Source: Sphingobacteriia bacterium
GTDB lineage: Bacteria > Bacteroidota > Bacteroidia > Chitinophagales > Chitinophagaceae
Reading direction: 5' to 3'
Assembly: GCA_004294135.1 (NCBI GenBank)
Contig: RDZY01000015.1
Location: forward strand, 1-64,000
Length of the DNA stretch: 64,000 nucleotides
The position numbers and the translations under genes were made by a program. This document shows positions 18,740 through 27,923 of this stretch, one piece after another. Each line of letters opens with the position of its first letter. Position 1 is the stretch's first letter. The notes beneath the pieces are model-generated. The model saw only the letters and a program-made list of their open reading frames with translations, was not told the origin of the DNA and did no database searches.

Positions 18740-18925
18740 TTATTTTAATCGCTGTTCCATTAACTCAGTTTTTTTGGGTTCAGGCACGCATTCATAATCG
18801 TAGGGGCAATGCCTGCAACCATATCCACAGCAGTGGCCTTTATCAAGATGGTATACTGCTGTAAGTACCATATATCCATGCTCATCATAGTAATAATCCT
18901 TGCCTTCAATCAGCTGTTTGTTCAC
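18740..18925 (-). CDS. DUF5522-type small cysteine-rich protein
   Basis: This 61-residue protein has a compact cysteine cluster (HCCGYGCRHCPYDY) typical of the small DUF5522 family, which is found across bacteria and has no assigned function. The cysteines suggest metal binding, which is inference. Its start lies inside the end of trmB (20-base overlap in another frame), so translation is probably coupled. The conserved N-terminal DYYYDEHGYMVLTAVYHL stretch supports a real gene despite its small size. Confidence 0.75.
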   Translation of the reverse strand: MNKQLIEGKDYYYDEHGYMVLTAVYHLDKGHCCGYGCRHCPYDYECVPEPKKTELMEQRLK

Positions 18926-19610
18926 GAAAAATATTTTTAAGTAGGGTGTCTTTTTCTAAAGAGAGTTCTTGGTTAATGCGAAAGCAGATATAGTGAATTC
19001 TGTTGCTTTTTGCAATATCAAGGCCTTCGTAATGCGTTTTAATATTGAGTTCTGGCACAACTGTATCAGCAGCATGCATATCCTCTATAGAAGACAACAA
19101 TTCCAGCTGAAATAAGTTGATAACGGTAAGGGTAAAATGATAAAGAACTGGACTGTCAGTTTTTAAGTGTACCAAACCACCAGGCTTTAATACCTGCTGA
19201 TAAAGCCGCAAAAATCTGGGATGAGTAAGTCGTTTCTTTGACCGTGAACCCCTCAGTTGAGGGTCGGGGAAAGTAATCCAGATTTCTTCTATTTCGCTGG
19301 GCAGAAAGTAATCGGTTATTTTATCCATAAAAGATCGGATAAAAGCCACATTCTGCAGTCCATCATCCACGGCAGTTTTAGCACCTCTCCAAATACGATT
19401 GCCCTTTATATCTATGCCTATGAAATTTCTTTGCGGATAAAGCCTACCTAAACCAACAGCATATTCACCTTTTCCACAAGCCAATTCCAGCGTAATGGGA
19501 TGGTTGTTTTTAAAAAAATCATGCCAATTGCCCCCCATATTGGAAGGAAATTCCAACACATTGGGGAAAGATTTGATGGCTTGGAAGCGGATGAGTTTTT
19601 TTTGGCCCAT
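18906..19610 (-). CDS. trmB: tRNA (guanine-N7-)-methyltransferase
   Basis: This class I SAM-dependent methyltransferase of 234 residues makes m7G at position 46 of tRNA. The SAM-binding motif is ELACGKGEYAVGLGRLYP. FPDPQLRGSRSKKRLTHPRF stands in for the usual FPDPWPKKRH region that contacts tRNA, and HLKTDSPVLYHF matches the later conserved block. The start MGQKKLIRFQAIKSF fits the family. It shares 20 bases with the downstream DUF5522 gene. Confidence 0.93.
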   Translation of the reverse strand: MGQKKLIRFQAIKSFPNVLEFPSNMGGNWHDFFKNNHPITLELACGKGEYAVGLGRLYPQRNFIGIDIKGNRIWRGAKTAVDDGLQNVAFIRSFMDKITDYFLPSEIEEIWITFPDPQLRGSRSKKRLTHPRFLRLYQQVLKPGGLVHLKTDSPVLYHFTLTVINLFQLELLSSIEDMHAADTVVPELNIKTHYEGLDIAKSNRIHYICFRINQELSLEKDTLLKNIFREQTAD

Positions 19611-19739
19611 GATTGCGAAGATATAAGTTAAGGTGTTTTTGCCTCGAAAAATATTTTCTGTGGGTGTACTGATTGAGTATTATATGCTGGGATACCAGTA
19701 CCAAAATAAAATGTTTGGAATGATATTAAAGAAAAGCAA

Positions 19740-19955
19740 TTAGATGGTTGTTCGTTTAAATTGGGTTTTCCAAACCCAAGCACAAAAACCGAATGCACCA
19801 AGTACTATCAAAATGCGTCCAAAAATTTGCCCAATATAAAATGCAGTTGATTCATTAGTAACGGCATAGAGATTCATATCAGACAAATTTTGTATTGCCT
19901 TAAATGCCCTTAGAAGCATTATGCTACCGAAGAAGAATAAGACACCTTTTTTCAT
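19740..19955 (-). CDS. Small two-helix membrane protein
   Basis: I do not recognise a family. From the ATG at 19955 the protein has 71 residues (MKKGVLFFFGSIMLL), with one hydrophobic helix at the start and a second near residues 40-62 (IGQIFGRILIVLGAFGFCAW), separated by a polar loop. A longer open frame extends upstream to 20057, but its lysine-rich lead-in looks untranslated. The gene stands alone between trmB and the thiolase gene. Confidence 0.5.
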   Translation of the reverse strand: MKKGVLFFFGSIMLLRAFKAIQNLSDMNLYAVTNESTAFYIGQIFGRILIVLGAFGFCAWVWKTQFKRTTI

Positions 19956-20170
19956 ACTGTTTTTTTTTCTTTTTGATGGTGATTTTTTTGAGACCGGTAG
20001 AATAATTTCTAAAATTTTAGTTGAAAATAAAGAAAAGTGTCTAAATAGTCGGACCAAAAATAAGAAAAAAATTTAGGGCCACAACCTTATCCCCTATGAT
20101 TTATTAGCCTGTAAAAAAAATCCTGCCCTTTAATTTCATCGCAGATTTTAGCAAGTAATAATAAAGCTTT

Positions 20171-21364
20171 TTACACCCCCTCAAATACCATTGCTGCTCC
20201 CTGGCCAACTCCTACACACATAGTGGCCAATCCGTATTTGGCTTTTGTACGGTTCATTTCATGTACCAGCGTGGTAGCTATTCGTGCTCCACTGCATCCC
20301 AATGGATGTCCCAATGCTATTGATCCACCATTTACATTCACGTTAGTAGGATCCAACCCTAGGTCTCGCATACAGGCTAAACTTTGTGATGCAAAGGCTT
20401 CGTTCAATTCTACCAATGAAAGGTCTTTGGCTGTTATACCCGCTCTCTTTAATGCTTTACGCGAAGCAGGCACGGGGCCTACTCCCATTATGGCAGGGTC
20501 TACCCCAGCAATACCCATGCTTACAACCCTAGCAATGGGTTGAAGCCCAAATAATTTCACGGCTTCTTCACTGGCCAGTAACAATGCCGATGCCCCATCA
20601 TTAATTCCCGATGAATTACCGGCCGTTACCGTTCCATCTTTTGCAAATGCTGGTTTTAATGCGGCTAATTTTTCAAGACTGGTTTCTCGTGGATGCTCAT
20701 CTTTATTGAACCAAGTAATCAATCGATCGTTAATCATTTCAATGGCAACTATTTCATTCTCCCATTTTCCGTTCGTGCATGCTGCCGCATATTTTTGTTG
20801 AGATGAATAGGCAAATGCGTCCTGCATTTCTCTACTTATATTCCATTGCGTAGCCACATGCTCTGCAGTCTCACCCATATTATAAGGATGGTGCATAGTG
20901 GCCAATTTTTGATTGGTAAACCTCCACCCAATAGTACTATCATAGGTCTCTAGTTTTCTATTCCAAGCACCTTCTGATTTCGCAGTCACAAATGGAGCCC
21001 TCGTCATGCTTTCCACACCTCCAGCTATATATAAAAGTCCCTCCCCGCATATTATTGCCCTAGACGCATCCATGATGGCTTGCAACCCGCTCGCACAGAG
21101 TCGATTTACCGTATTCCCACCTACTGTTACGGGTAGGCCCGCTAATAACGCCGCCATCCGAGCCACATTTCGGTTGTCTTCTCCAGCTTGGTTGGCAGCA
21201 CCTGCTATAATATCTTCTATTGCTGCTGGATCTATGCTGGGATTTCTTTGCAAGAGCGAGCTGATCATATGCGCTAACAAATCATCTGGCCGAATACTAC
21301 TTAACCTACCTCCATATCGTCCAATAGGTGTTCTTACTGCATCTATAATATAACAAGTTTTCAT
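20171..21364 (-). CDS. Acetyl-CoA C-acyltransferase (thiolase), 3-oxoadipyl-CoA thiolase-like
   Basis: This thiolase cleaves or condenses 3-ketoacyl-CoA. The reactive cysteine is in NTVNRLCASGLQ, the conserved histidine in GGSIALGHPLGCSGAR, and the second cysteine in TMCVGVGQGAA. The stretches RTPIGRYGGRLSSIRPDDL and IIAGAANQAGEDNRNVARM resemble PcaF-type 3-oxoadipyl-CoA thiolases, but no other aromatic degradation gene is near, so fatty acid oxidation is equally possible. I chose the ATG at 21364 (MKTCYIIDAVRTP); the upstream frame would overlap the divergent rlmN gene. Confidence 0.9.
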   Translation of the reverse strand: MKTCYIIDAVRTPIGRYGGRLSSIRPDDLLAHMISSLLQRNPSIDPAAIEDIIAGAANQAGEDNRNVARMAALLAGLPVTVGGNTVNRLCASGLQAIMDASRAIICGEGLLYIAGGVESMTRAPFVTAKSEGAWNRKLETYDSTIGWRFTNQKLATMHHPYNMGETAEHVATQWNISREMQDAFAYSSQQKYAAACTNGKWENEIVAIEMINDRLITWFNKDEHPRETSLEKLAALKPAFAKDGTVTAGNSSGINDGASALLLASEEAVKLFGLQPIARVVSMGIAGVDPAIMGVGPVPASRKALKRAGITAKDLSLVELNEAFASQSLACMRDLGLDPTNVNVNGGSIALGHPLGCSGARIATTLVHEMNRTKAKYGLATMCVGVGQGAAMVFEGV

Positions 21365-21445
21365 TATGTTCATCACTTTAAGTCCTGCAAGATATAATTT
21401 GTGGGTTAAATGGGGCAATGGCAGTATTGGAGTTATCTTTGCCGC

Positions 21446-22489
21446 ATGAATGCCCTTTTACCAAATATTCGCCACCAGAGCCATAAGGAGTTGGAATCGT
21501 ATTTTGACACGATTGGCGAAAAAAAATTTAGAATTAAACAGATTCAGGAATGGATCTGGCAAAAACATGCCCATAGCTTTAATGATATGAGCAACTTGAG
21601 TAAAGACCTAAGAACCAAGCTGGCCAGCGATTTTTCTTTGCCGGCCTTGGTTACAGATGCCACCCAATACAGCAGTGATGGAACCGTTAAAAGTCGCTTC
21701 AAAACCTTTGATGGGCATATGATTGAAGGGGTATTGATTCCTACTGAGGAAAGAAAAACAGCCTGTGTTTCCTCTCAAATTGGCTGTAGCCTGAGTTGCA
21801 AATTCTGTGCTACTGGGTATATGGATCGCAAAAGAAACCTTAGTTATGATGAAATTGTAGATCAAGTAGTACTTATTAACCGAGAAAGTGAAAAGGTATT
21901 TGAAAAAAAATTGACCAATATCGTGTTTATGGGTATGGGTGAACCCCTGCTCAATTATACCAATGTACTTAAAGCCATTGAACGCATTTCGGCAGAAGAT
22001 GGATTATTTATGAGTCCCCGGAGAATTACCGTATCTACCGCTGGTGTTGCCAAGCAAATAAAAATGTTGGGGGATGATATGGTTCGCTTTAAACTGGCTT
22101 TATCATTACACGCACCCAATGATGCAAAACGCAACCAGATAATGCCGATCAATGAAACCAACAATATTAAAGTATTGATTGATGCGCTCAATTATTTTTA
22201 TAAAAAAACAGGCAACGAAATCACGCTTGAATACATCCTATTTAAAAACTTAAACGACTCTGCAAAAGACGCCGAAGAACTTACCAAAGTGTTCCGCCAA
22301 ATTCCAGCCGACTTAATAAATATTATTGAATACAACAGCATCGACGCTTTTAAATTTACCAAACCAGATGAAGATGATGTACAACAATTCATGGATATTT
22401 TAGCAACCAATAAAGTAAATGCTCGCTTAAGAAGAAGCAGGGGTAAAGATATTGATGCAGCTTGTGGTCAGTTGGCGAATAAGGGTTAG
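21446..22489 (+). CDS. rlmN: 23S rRNA (adenine-C2)-methyltransferase
   Basis: This radical SAM enzyme methylates A2503 of 23S rRNA and A37 of some tRNAs. The CxxxCxxC cluster is in CSLSCKFCATGYM, preceded by EERKTACVSSQIG, whose cysteine region is also conserved. Near the C-terminus, DIDAACGQLA carries the methyl-accepting cysteine. The start at 21446 gives MNALLPNIRHQS; an upstream frame opening at 21410 would run into the divergent thiolase promoter region. At 347 residues the length is normal. Confidence 0.95.
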   Translation: MNALLPNIRHQSHKELESYFDTIGEKKFRIKQIQEWIWQKHAHSFNDMSNLSKDLRTKLASDFSLPALVTDATQYSSDGTVKSRFKTFDGHMIEGVLIPTEERKTACVSSQIGCSLSCKFCATGYMDRKRNLSYDEIVDQVVLINRESEKVFEKKLTNIVFMGMGEPLLNYTNVLKAIERISAEDGLFMSPRRITVSTAGVAKQIKMLGDDMVRFKLALSLHAPNDAKRNQIMPINETNNIKVLIDALNYFYKKTGNEITLEYILFKNLNDSAKDAEELTKVFRQIPADLINIIEYNSIDAFKFTKPDEDDVQQFMDILATNKVNARLRRSRGKDIDAACGQLANKG

Positions 22490-22549
22490 ACGGTAGACAT
22501 AAAATAAATAATCTAATGAATCCTGTTGTAAAACAGCAAACTAAAAAAC

Positions 22550-23617
22550 ATGCAAAAAAGAACCGACAACTTCAACAAATTTTCTGAGAAGAAAAAAGGC
22601 AGTGCTGTTAAAGAAGCCATCCGCCAAGAAAAAAGAAAAGTAAAAGCCGATGCCCGAGCCGCTGGTGAAGAAATGCGCGCTATGAAAAAAGCCAAAGCCC
22701 GTGGAGAAATAATAGAGCCCAAAAAAGTGGAGGGAAGAAAAGTGCAAGGCAGGGGGGTGAAGGCAGAAGGTAGAAATATTGGAGCTAAAATATTGAAGCC
22801 TGATGGCAGAAAAGTAGAAGGTGGAAAAATAAAAGTAGAAGGCAGTAAAGTAGAAGCTACTACCAAAGATTCTATTATCCCCTTGAATAAATTTGTTGCA
22901 CATGCAGGCATCTGCGGTAGACGAGAAGCTGCCGAATTAGTGAAAGAAGGCAAAGTAACTGTTAACGGTGATAAAGTTTTTGAGCCAGGCTACAAAGTAT
23001 CCCAAGCAGATAAAATAACCGTTAAAGGCAAAGAAATTTTTCTTCAAAAAAACAATGTCTATATACTGCTGAATAAACCCAAGGATTTTATTACCACCGC
23101 CATCGACCCACAAGGTAGAAAAACAGTAGTGGACTTAATAAAGGGAGCTACCCCCGAAAGGGTTTATCCTGTTGGAAGATTAGACAGAAATACCACTGGT
23201 GTTTTACTGCTAACCAACGACGGTGAACTGGCGCAGAAATTAACACATCCCTCTTACGAAATCAAAAAGATTTATGAAGTAACCCTGGATAAGGCAGTGA
23301 CGAAAAATGACCTCGACCAAATTATGAGCGGTATTACTTTAGAGGATGGAATTGTAAATGCTGATTCCGTTGGGTATGCTGATGCTAAAAATAAAAATAT
23401 TATAGGTATTGAAATTCACAGCGGCCGCAATAGAATTGTGAGGAGAATTTTTGAACACCTCGGTTACGATGTGAAAGCACTAGATCGTGTTATGTTTGCC
23501 AACCTCACCAAAAAAAATGTTGAAAGAAGCAAATGGCGTTTTTTGAATGATAAAGAAGTGCGTCTGCTTAAATTCATGAACAAATCTTTTCTTAGAAAAA
23601 ACAAGACAGCAGAATAA
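22550..23617 (+). CDS. RsuA/RluB-family rRNA pseudouridine synthase with repetitive basic N-terminus
   Basis: The protein has 355 residues. From about 105 to the end it is a standard RsuA/RluB/RluE enzyme: an S4 RNA-binding domain (LNKFVAHAGICGRREAAELV), then VGRLDRNTTGVLLLTNDGELA with the catalytic aspartate, and GRNRIVRRIFEHLGYDV. The first 100 residues are highly charged and low in complexity, with repeated KVEGRKV / KAEGRN / KPDGRKVEG units. Such basic tails occur in Bacteroidota homologues and probably add RNA affinity. The target uridine cannot be read from sequence. It is followed three bases later by a second pseudouridine synthase gene. Confidence 0.92.
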   Translation: MQKRTDNFNKFSEKKKGSAVKEAIRQEKRKVKADARAAGEEMRAMKKAKARGEIIEPKKVEGRKVQGRGVKAEGRNIGAKILKPDGRKVEGGKIKVEGSKVEATTKDSIIPLNKFVAHAGICGRREAAELVKEGKVTVNGDKVFEPGYKVSQADKITVKGKEIFLQKNNVYILLNKPKDFITTAIDPQGRKTVVDLIKGATPERVYPVGRLDRNTTGVLLLTNDGELAQKLTHPSYEIKKIYEVTLDKAVTKNDLDQIMSGITLEDGIVNADSVGYADAKNKNIIGIEIHSGRNRIVRRIFEHLGYDVKALDRVMFANLTKKNVERSKWRFLNDKEVRLLKFMNKSFLRKNKTAE

Positions 23618-23620
23618 ATA

Positions 23621-24331
23621 ATGAACCCTGAAATAATTTTTGAAAACGAAGCTTTTGTAGCAGTCAATAAACCTTCTGGTTTACTGAGTATTCCCGACAG
23701 AATGGGTGTTGCCATTTCCTTGAAAGACATACTCAAAAAACGTTATGGAAATATTTATACCGTACATCGCTTAGATAAAGACACCAGCGGTATCATTATT
23801 TTCGCTAAAACAGAAACTGCACATAAAACACTCTCGCTGTTATTTGAAGGAAGAGAAATGGAGAAATATTATATGGGCGTGGTGAATGGACAAATGATGA
23901 ATCCCTCTGGTAGTATTGATGCTGCCATTATGGAACATCCGGGTAAAACTACCAAAATGATCACCCACACAAAAGGAAAGCCGTCCCTTACCGATTATAC
24001 GGTTACCGAATCTTTTAGACTTTTCTCTTGGGTTCAGTTTCAAATTCATACTGGTAGAACGCACCAAATAAGGGTGCATATGCAACATATTGGCCACGCT
24101 ATTATTTGTGATGAAATTTATGGTGATGCTAAACCAATATTACTCTCTGCCATCAAACGTAACTTTAAATTGGCAAAAACAGCAGAGGAAGAAAAACCCA
24201 TTTTATCGAGACTGGCACTGCACTCATATCGCTTGAATTTTATTTTTGACGGAATACCTTATCAACTTGAAGCACCATTACCCAAAGATTTAAAAGCCTT
24301 ATTACAACAATTGCGTAAATGGAAAGGATAA
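23621..24331 (+). CDS. RluA-family pseudouridine synthase
   Basis: The 236-residue protein has the RluA-family catalytic motif YTVHRLDKDTSGIIIFAK near residue 45-60, whose aspartate attacks the uridine, and the conserved FQIHTGRTHQIRVHMQHIGH block. There is no S4 domain, so it is a compact, RluA- or TruC-like enzyme acting on tRNA or rRNA. It starts three bases after the RsuA-type gene and overlaps the histidine kinase gene by 13 bases, so the three may be one transcription unit. Confidence 0.92.
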   Translation: MNPEIIFENEAFVAVNKPSGLLSIPDRMGVAISLKDILKKRYGNIYTVHRLDKDTSGIIIFAKTETAHKTLSLLFEGREMEKYYMGVVNGQMMNPSGSIDAAIMEHPGKTTKMITHTKGKPSLTDYTVTESFRLFSWVQFQIHTGRTHQIRVHMQHIGHAIICDEIYGDAKPILLSAIKRNFKLAKTAEEEKPILSRLALHSYRLNFIFDGIPYQLEAPLPKDLKALLQQLRKWKG

Positions 24332-26529
24332 CCAAAAAACAAAACAATCGCCCCATTACTTTTATACTATTGCTCTCAATTGTATTAATGGTGGTACTTT
24401 TCTTTGTTCAATCTAGATCTGATAAAAGTATTCGCGCCATGCAGGATGGCAATACGCTTGCAGTAAAAACTTTTCAGATTAATAATATACTTCAGGAAAT
24501 TATCAATAATACGAATTACCTCGAAAGCGAAAGTAGAAGACTACTAAATAATAATAAGCAACTGGTAAGTGAATCAATCAACAAGAATATTTCCGAACTA
24601 GCTGCAAGAAGTTTATCCCTCAAAAAACTTACCGATGGTTATGCGACTGAAGAAAAATACAAATGGTTAAAAATATTACTCGATAAAAAAATAAAATTGA
24701 TAAACTCCATACTAGATAAGGATTTATCCATTGACGTTGCAAAGGAAACACTGATAGGCGATGTAAATAAAAATCTAATAGATAGCATTTATATTATAGC
24801 ATCTGATATTCAAATTGGCGCAGAAAAACAATTGCAACGTACAATTATAGAAAATTCAACGGTTTCAAATCAAGTATTAATCATCAGTCGCGCCCTTACC
24901 ATTTTTGCACTCATTACAATTCTTTTATCTGCCACGCTAATCATTCAGCACTTAAGTAGAAATTTGCAATTAATTAGAGAACTTGAAATAGCCAAGGAAA
25001 AAGCCGATCACGCAGGAAGTATTAAAGAACAGTTTCTGGCCAATATGAGTCACGAAATAAGAACACCACTCAATTCTATTATTGGATTCAGCAACTTAGC
25101 AAGCAAGACAAAATTAGATGGTGATCAAAAAGATTTTATTCATTTTATTAAACATTCCAGTGAAAATTTACTATATATTATCAATGATATTCTAGATTTT
25201 TCTAAATTAGAAGCTGGTAAATTACAAATCTCCAAAGCTCCTTTTAACCTGCAAGAGCTAACCCAGTTTATTGAAATGTTATTTCAGGTGCAATTAAAAG
25301 AAAAAAAGATTCATTTTACTTTACAACTAGAAGATTCAATACCTATAAATTTAACAGGCGATGATGATCGGCTGAAACAAATTCTTACCAACCTTATTTC
25401 CAATGCCATAAAATTCACTGGTATTGGCGGAAATATTACCCTCAAAATAACCGTAGATAAAAAAGAAGATGAAACAGTCTTCCTTCGTTTTGCCGTTAAA
25501 GACAGTGGCATTGGTATTCCTGAAGATAAACTGAAATCTGTTTTTGAACGTTTTGAACAGGCAGATTCCGCTACTACAAGAAAATATGGTGGAACTGGCC
25601 TAGGTCTTTCCATAGTGAAACACTTAGTATCATTACAACACGGAGAAGTTGATGTAAAAAGCACCGTAAATATTGGCTCTGAATTCATTGTAACCATTCC
25701 ATATACTATTAATTTTATTGCATCAGAAGTTGAAACTATAAGTACCAATGCAGTTATAAAGCGGCAATATGATAAAAAAGCTCGCATTTTAATTGCGGAA
25801 GACAATAAGATGAATCAATTATTGCTCACCTATTTATTTAGAAACTGGGAAATGAATATTACAATCGCTAAGGATGGACAAGAAGCCATTGATTTATTAA
25901 AAAAAGCTCAATTCGACTTGGTACTACTCGATATTCAAATGCCGATTATAGATGGATACGGTGTTGCGAAATGGATGCGTGAAGACCAAAAAATGAATAC
26001 CCCTATTGTTGCAATGACTGCACATACCATGCCTACCGAAATTGATAATTGCATGACTGCTGGAATGAACGACTATTTGCCAAAACCATTAAAAGAAGAA
26101 CAAGTAATTGCATTGTTTAATAAATATATTCCCTCTGAAAATTGGGTTGAAATAGCTGATATGAATAGTAGCTCGTCAAAATATGTTGACATAGATAGTA
26201 TGAAAAAATTATTTGGCGACGAGCCTACTATTATTCATGATTTTTTATCGCAGTTCACAGAACATTTTGGACAGGAAATGAATAAATTAAGGGCTGCGCT
26301 TGCAGAAAAAAATCAGTCCAATGTTTTCACCATCGCCCATAACTTAAAAACAACTGTTTCTTCACTCAATGCCAATACAGAACTATTGGCACCACTGAAA
26401 TTAATTGAACAATATAAAAAAACAGAACCTGATTGGAACCTGATAAAAATGCAGATTGATATTTTAAACAATGCCGAACCACAGATTAAATCAGAAATCA
26501 CAACCCTTCAAAAGGAATTATTGACATGA
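24319..26529 (+). CDS. Hybrid sensor histidine kinase with receiver and HPt domains
   Basis: This protein of 736 residues is a phosphorelay in a single chain. A membrane helix at about residues 12-30 and a second at about 188-212 flank an alpha-helical periplasmic sensor. A short coiled coil leads to HisKA with NMSHEIRTPLNS (histidine near 245). The HATPase domain has NLISNAIKFT, KDSGIGIPEDKL and KYGGTGLGLSIV. The receiver follows, with LVLLDIQMPIIDG (aspartate near 538), then a C-terminal HPt domain with FTIAHNLKTTVSSL. No DNA-binding output domain is present, so a separate regulator must receive the signal. The stimulus is unknown. It shares a four-base overlap with the next gene. Confidence 0.92.
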   Translation: MERITKKQNNRPITFILLLSIVLMVVLFFVQSRSDKSIRAMQDGNTLAVKTFQINNILQEIINNTNYLESESRRLLNNNKQLVSESINKNISELAARSLSLKKLTDGYATEEKYKWLKILLDKKIKLINSILDKDLSIDVAKETLIGDVNKNLIDSIYIIASDIQIGAEKQLQRTIIENSTVSNQVLIISRALTIFALITILLSATLIIQHLSRNLQLIRELEIAKEKADHAGSIKEQFLANMSHEIRTPLNSIIGFSNLASKTKLDGDQKDFIHFIKHSSENLLYIINDILDFSKLEAGKLQISKAPFNLQELTQFIEMLFQVQLKEKKIHFTLQLEDSIPINLTGDDDRLKQILTNLISNAIKFTGIGGNITLKITVDKKEDETVFLRFAVKDSGIGIPEDKLKSVFERFEQADSATTRKYGGTGLGLSIVKHLVSLQHGEVDVKSTVNIGSEFIVTIPYTINFIASEVETISTNAVIKRQYDKKARILIAEDNKMNQLLLTYLFRNWEMNITIAKDGQEAIDLLKKAQFDLVLLDIQMPIIDGYGVAKWMREDQKMNTPIVAMTAHTMPTEIDNCMTAGMNDYLPKPLKEEQVIALFNKYIPSENWVEIADMNSSSSKYVDIDSMKKLFGDEPTIIHDFLSQFTEHFGQEMNKLRAALAEKNQSNVFTIAHNLKTTVSSLNANTELLAPLKLIEQYKKTEPDWNLIKMQIDILNNAEPQIKSEITTLQKELLT

Positions 26530-26921
26530 ACCAAGTAAAAAGTCGTCATACTTCTTTTAAATATTATCTCTATGCCATTTGGATTGTAGGTAGCCTATTT
26601 TTCTTTTACCTATGTCAGCCATTTATCAAAAAGGGATCTGGCGTTTATATTCCAGATATTATTTTGGGTAAGGGGCAAATTGACCTGCCGTTTATCCCCG
26701 AAAAAAATAATATCGGTAATCAAGCTTTGGTATTTGTAACCATTAATAAAAAGCAGTTCTTGACTAAATTTGTGACTTATATTTCCGATGAAGAGCTGGA
26801 AGTAGAGAAACAGACACCGCAAACTTTGGATAAAGTAAAAAAGAGCTTTATTATTGTAGGTAGAAAAAGACCCGCAACACCAACCGAAGATTTTATCATC
26901 AAATCATCTCCCAAAATATAA
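26526..26921 (+). CDS. Unrecognised single-pass membrane protein
   Basis: I do not recognise this 131-residue protein. It has one hydrophobic segment near the N-terminus (YLYAIWIVGSLFFFYLCQPF) followed by a soluble domain rich in beta-type residues and ending in a basic tail. Its ATG overlaps the stop of the histidine kinase (ATGA), and the lipoprotein gene starts three bases after its stop. The tight packing suggests it is an accessory of the kinase or of the envelope lipoprotein, for instance a periplasmic partner. That is inference from position only. Confidence 0.55.
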   Translation: MNQVKSRHTSFKYYLYAIWIVGSLFFFYLCQPFIKKGSGVYIPDIILGKGQIDLPFIPEKNNIGNQALVFVTINKKQFLTKFVTYISDEELEVEKQTPQTLDKVKKSFIIVGRKRPATPTEDFIIKSSPKI

Positions 26922-26924
26922 CAA

Positions 26925-27830
26925 ATGAAAAAATACAACCTCTACATCATCATTACCCTGATAGCATTTAGTTCCTGCTTCAGCAGTAAAAAAGCACAGT
27001 TACAGGAAGTATTAAATCAGGCAACAAGTATTCAGCAGGCAGATTTAAAAGTGGTAGAAGCTACCAAAGCCAAAGTAGAAGACCGCCTAAAAGCCGAAGT
27101 AATTGATGGTAATATTGCCGATAGCATTCGTTTTAAAATTGCTCGCTATTCAAATGAACTAGATTCTTTTAAAAACGCCATCAGCTTTATTGGAGAAAAA
27201 GTAAATACAGGTAGACGTGCTTACAAACAAAATCAACAAGAAATTGATTCATCTTTTGCGCTGATTGATCGATATAAAAGTAGGGCTAATTTCCGCCTTC
27301 GTAGGTTCACCATGATTAATGAATCGCTGGATGTGATTGTGAACCAGCAGCATATTTTTGACCTAGCCGCTTTTTTCGGCCCAGGCAAGTATGAAATACC
27401 TACTGAAAAACTAGACGTGGCTCAACAGGCGTTCTCGCCATTAATAGACTCCCTAGTTCACTTTTACAATAAATATGCTGACGTAGAAAAAAGAGCTACA
27501 CTGGTCATTTTGGGCTATGCAGATGCAAGTGGTTTTAATCCTGAATCTGCCATTTACAAATCACTAGCCAGTATGTTGAATGACAGTTTACCCAGCAAAG
27601 AATTAATGAACCAGAAATTGTCTGAATTGAGGGCAGTTAATATAGGCGACCTCATGGAAATTTCATTAGAAAAGAAAATTCCGAATTATACCGCTATTAA
27701 GTTCATTGACTTCCTTTTTGTTGAAAAAGGCCGGGGAGAAGAATATCCCAGTAAATTGGTGAGCGACTATAAAATCGATGATGAGAGAAGAAGAGTAGTA
27801 TTACTTTTCTGGAATATTCTACCAAAATAA
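26925..27830 (+). CDS. OmpA-like lipoprotein
   Basis: The 301-residue protein begins with a lipoprotein signal (MKKYNLYIIITLIAFSSCF), whose cysteine would be lipidated. A helical, probably coiled-coil stretch covers about residues 25-110. The C-terminal half resembles an OmpA/MotB domain: VILGYADASGFNPES, LSELRAVNIGDLM and DERRRVVLLFW correspond to the conserved core, with a long insertion. OmpA-like domains bind peptidoglycan, so it may tether the outer membrane or act in the pathway sensed by the upstream kinase. It ends the kinase operon; the sulfur genes follow after 93 bases. Confidence 0.65.
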   Translation: MKKYNLYIIITLIAFSSCFSSKKAQLQEVLNQATSIQQADLKVVEATKAKVEDRLKAEVIDGNIADSIRFKIARYSNELDSFKNAISFIGEKVNTGRRAYKQNQQEIDSSFALIDRYKSRANFRLRRFTMINESLDVIVNQQHIFDLAAFFGPGKYEIPTEKLDVAQQAFSPLIDSLVHFYNKYADVEKRATLVILGYADASGFNPESAIYKSLASMLNDSLPSKELMNQKLSELRAVNIGDLMEISLEKKIPNYTAIKFIDFLFVEKGRGEEYPSKLVSDYKIDDERRRVVLLFWNILPK

Positions 27831-27873
27831 TTTTATTAGTCTTCTATTACCCCTACAAATTTCAGTTTTATTG

Positions 27874-27894
27874 CTTGTCCACCTATTTGGTAGA
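27874..27894 (-). promoter_or_regulatory. Candidate sulfur-regulon operator before cysH
   Basis: On the minus strand this 21-mer reads TCTACCAAATAGGTGGACAA plus G. It resembles the motif before cysD, metY and the peroxiredoxin gene (consensus CCTACTAAATwwGTAGACTA), with the dyad CTACC-n5-GGTGG. It lies 29 bases before the cysH start. Confidence 0.45.
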
Positions 27895-27923
27895 GTAATA
27901 TAATTTTATTAGTTTCGTTTTTT

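Noticed and set aside
22513-22953. Minus-strand open frames with phenylalanine/serine repeats
   Set aside because: They are the antisense shadow of the repetitive basic tail of the pseudouridine synthase.
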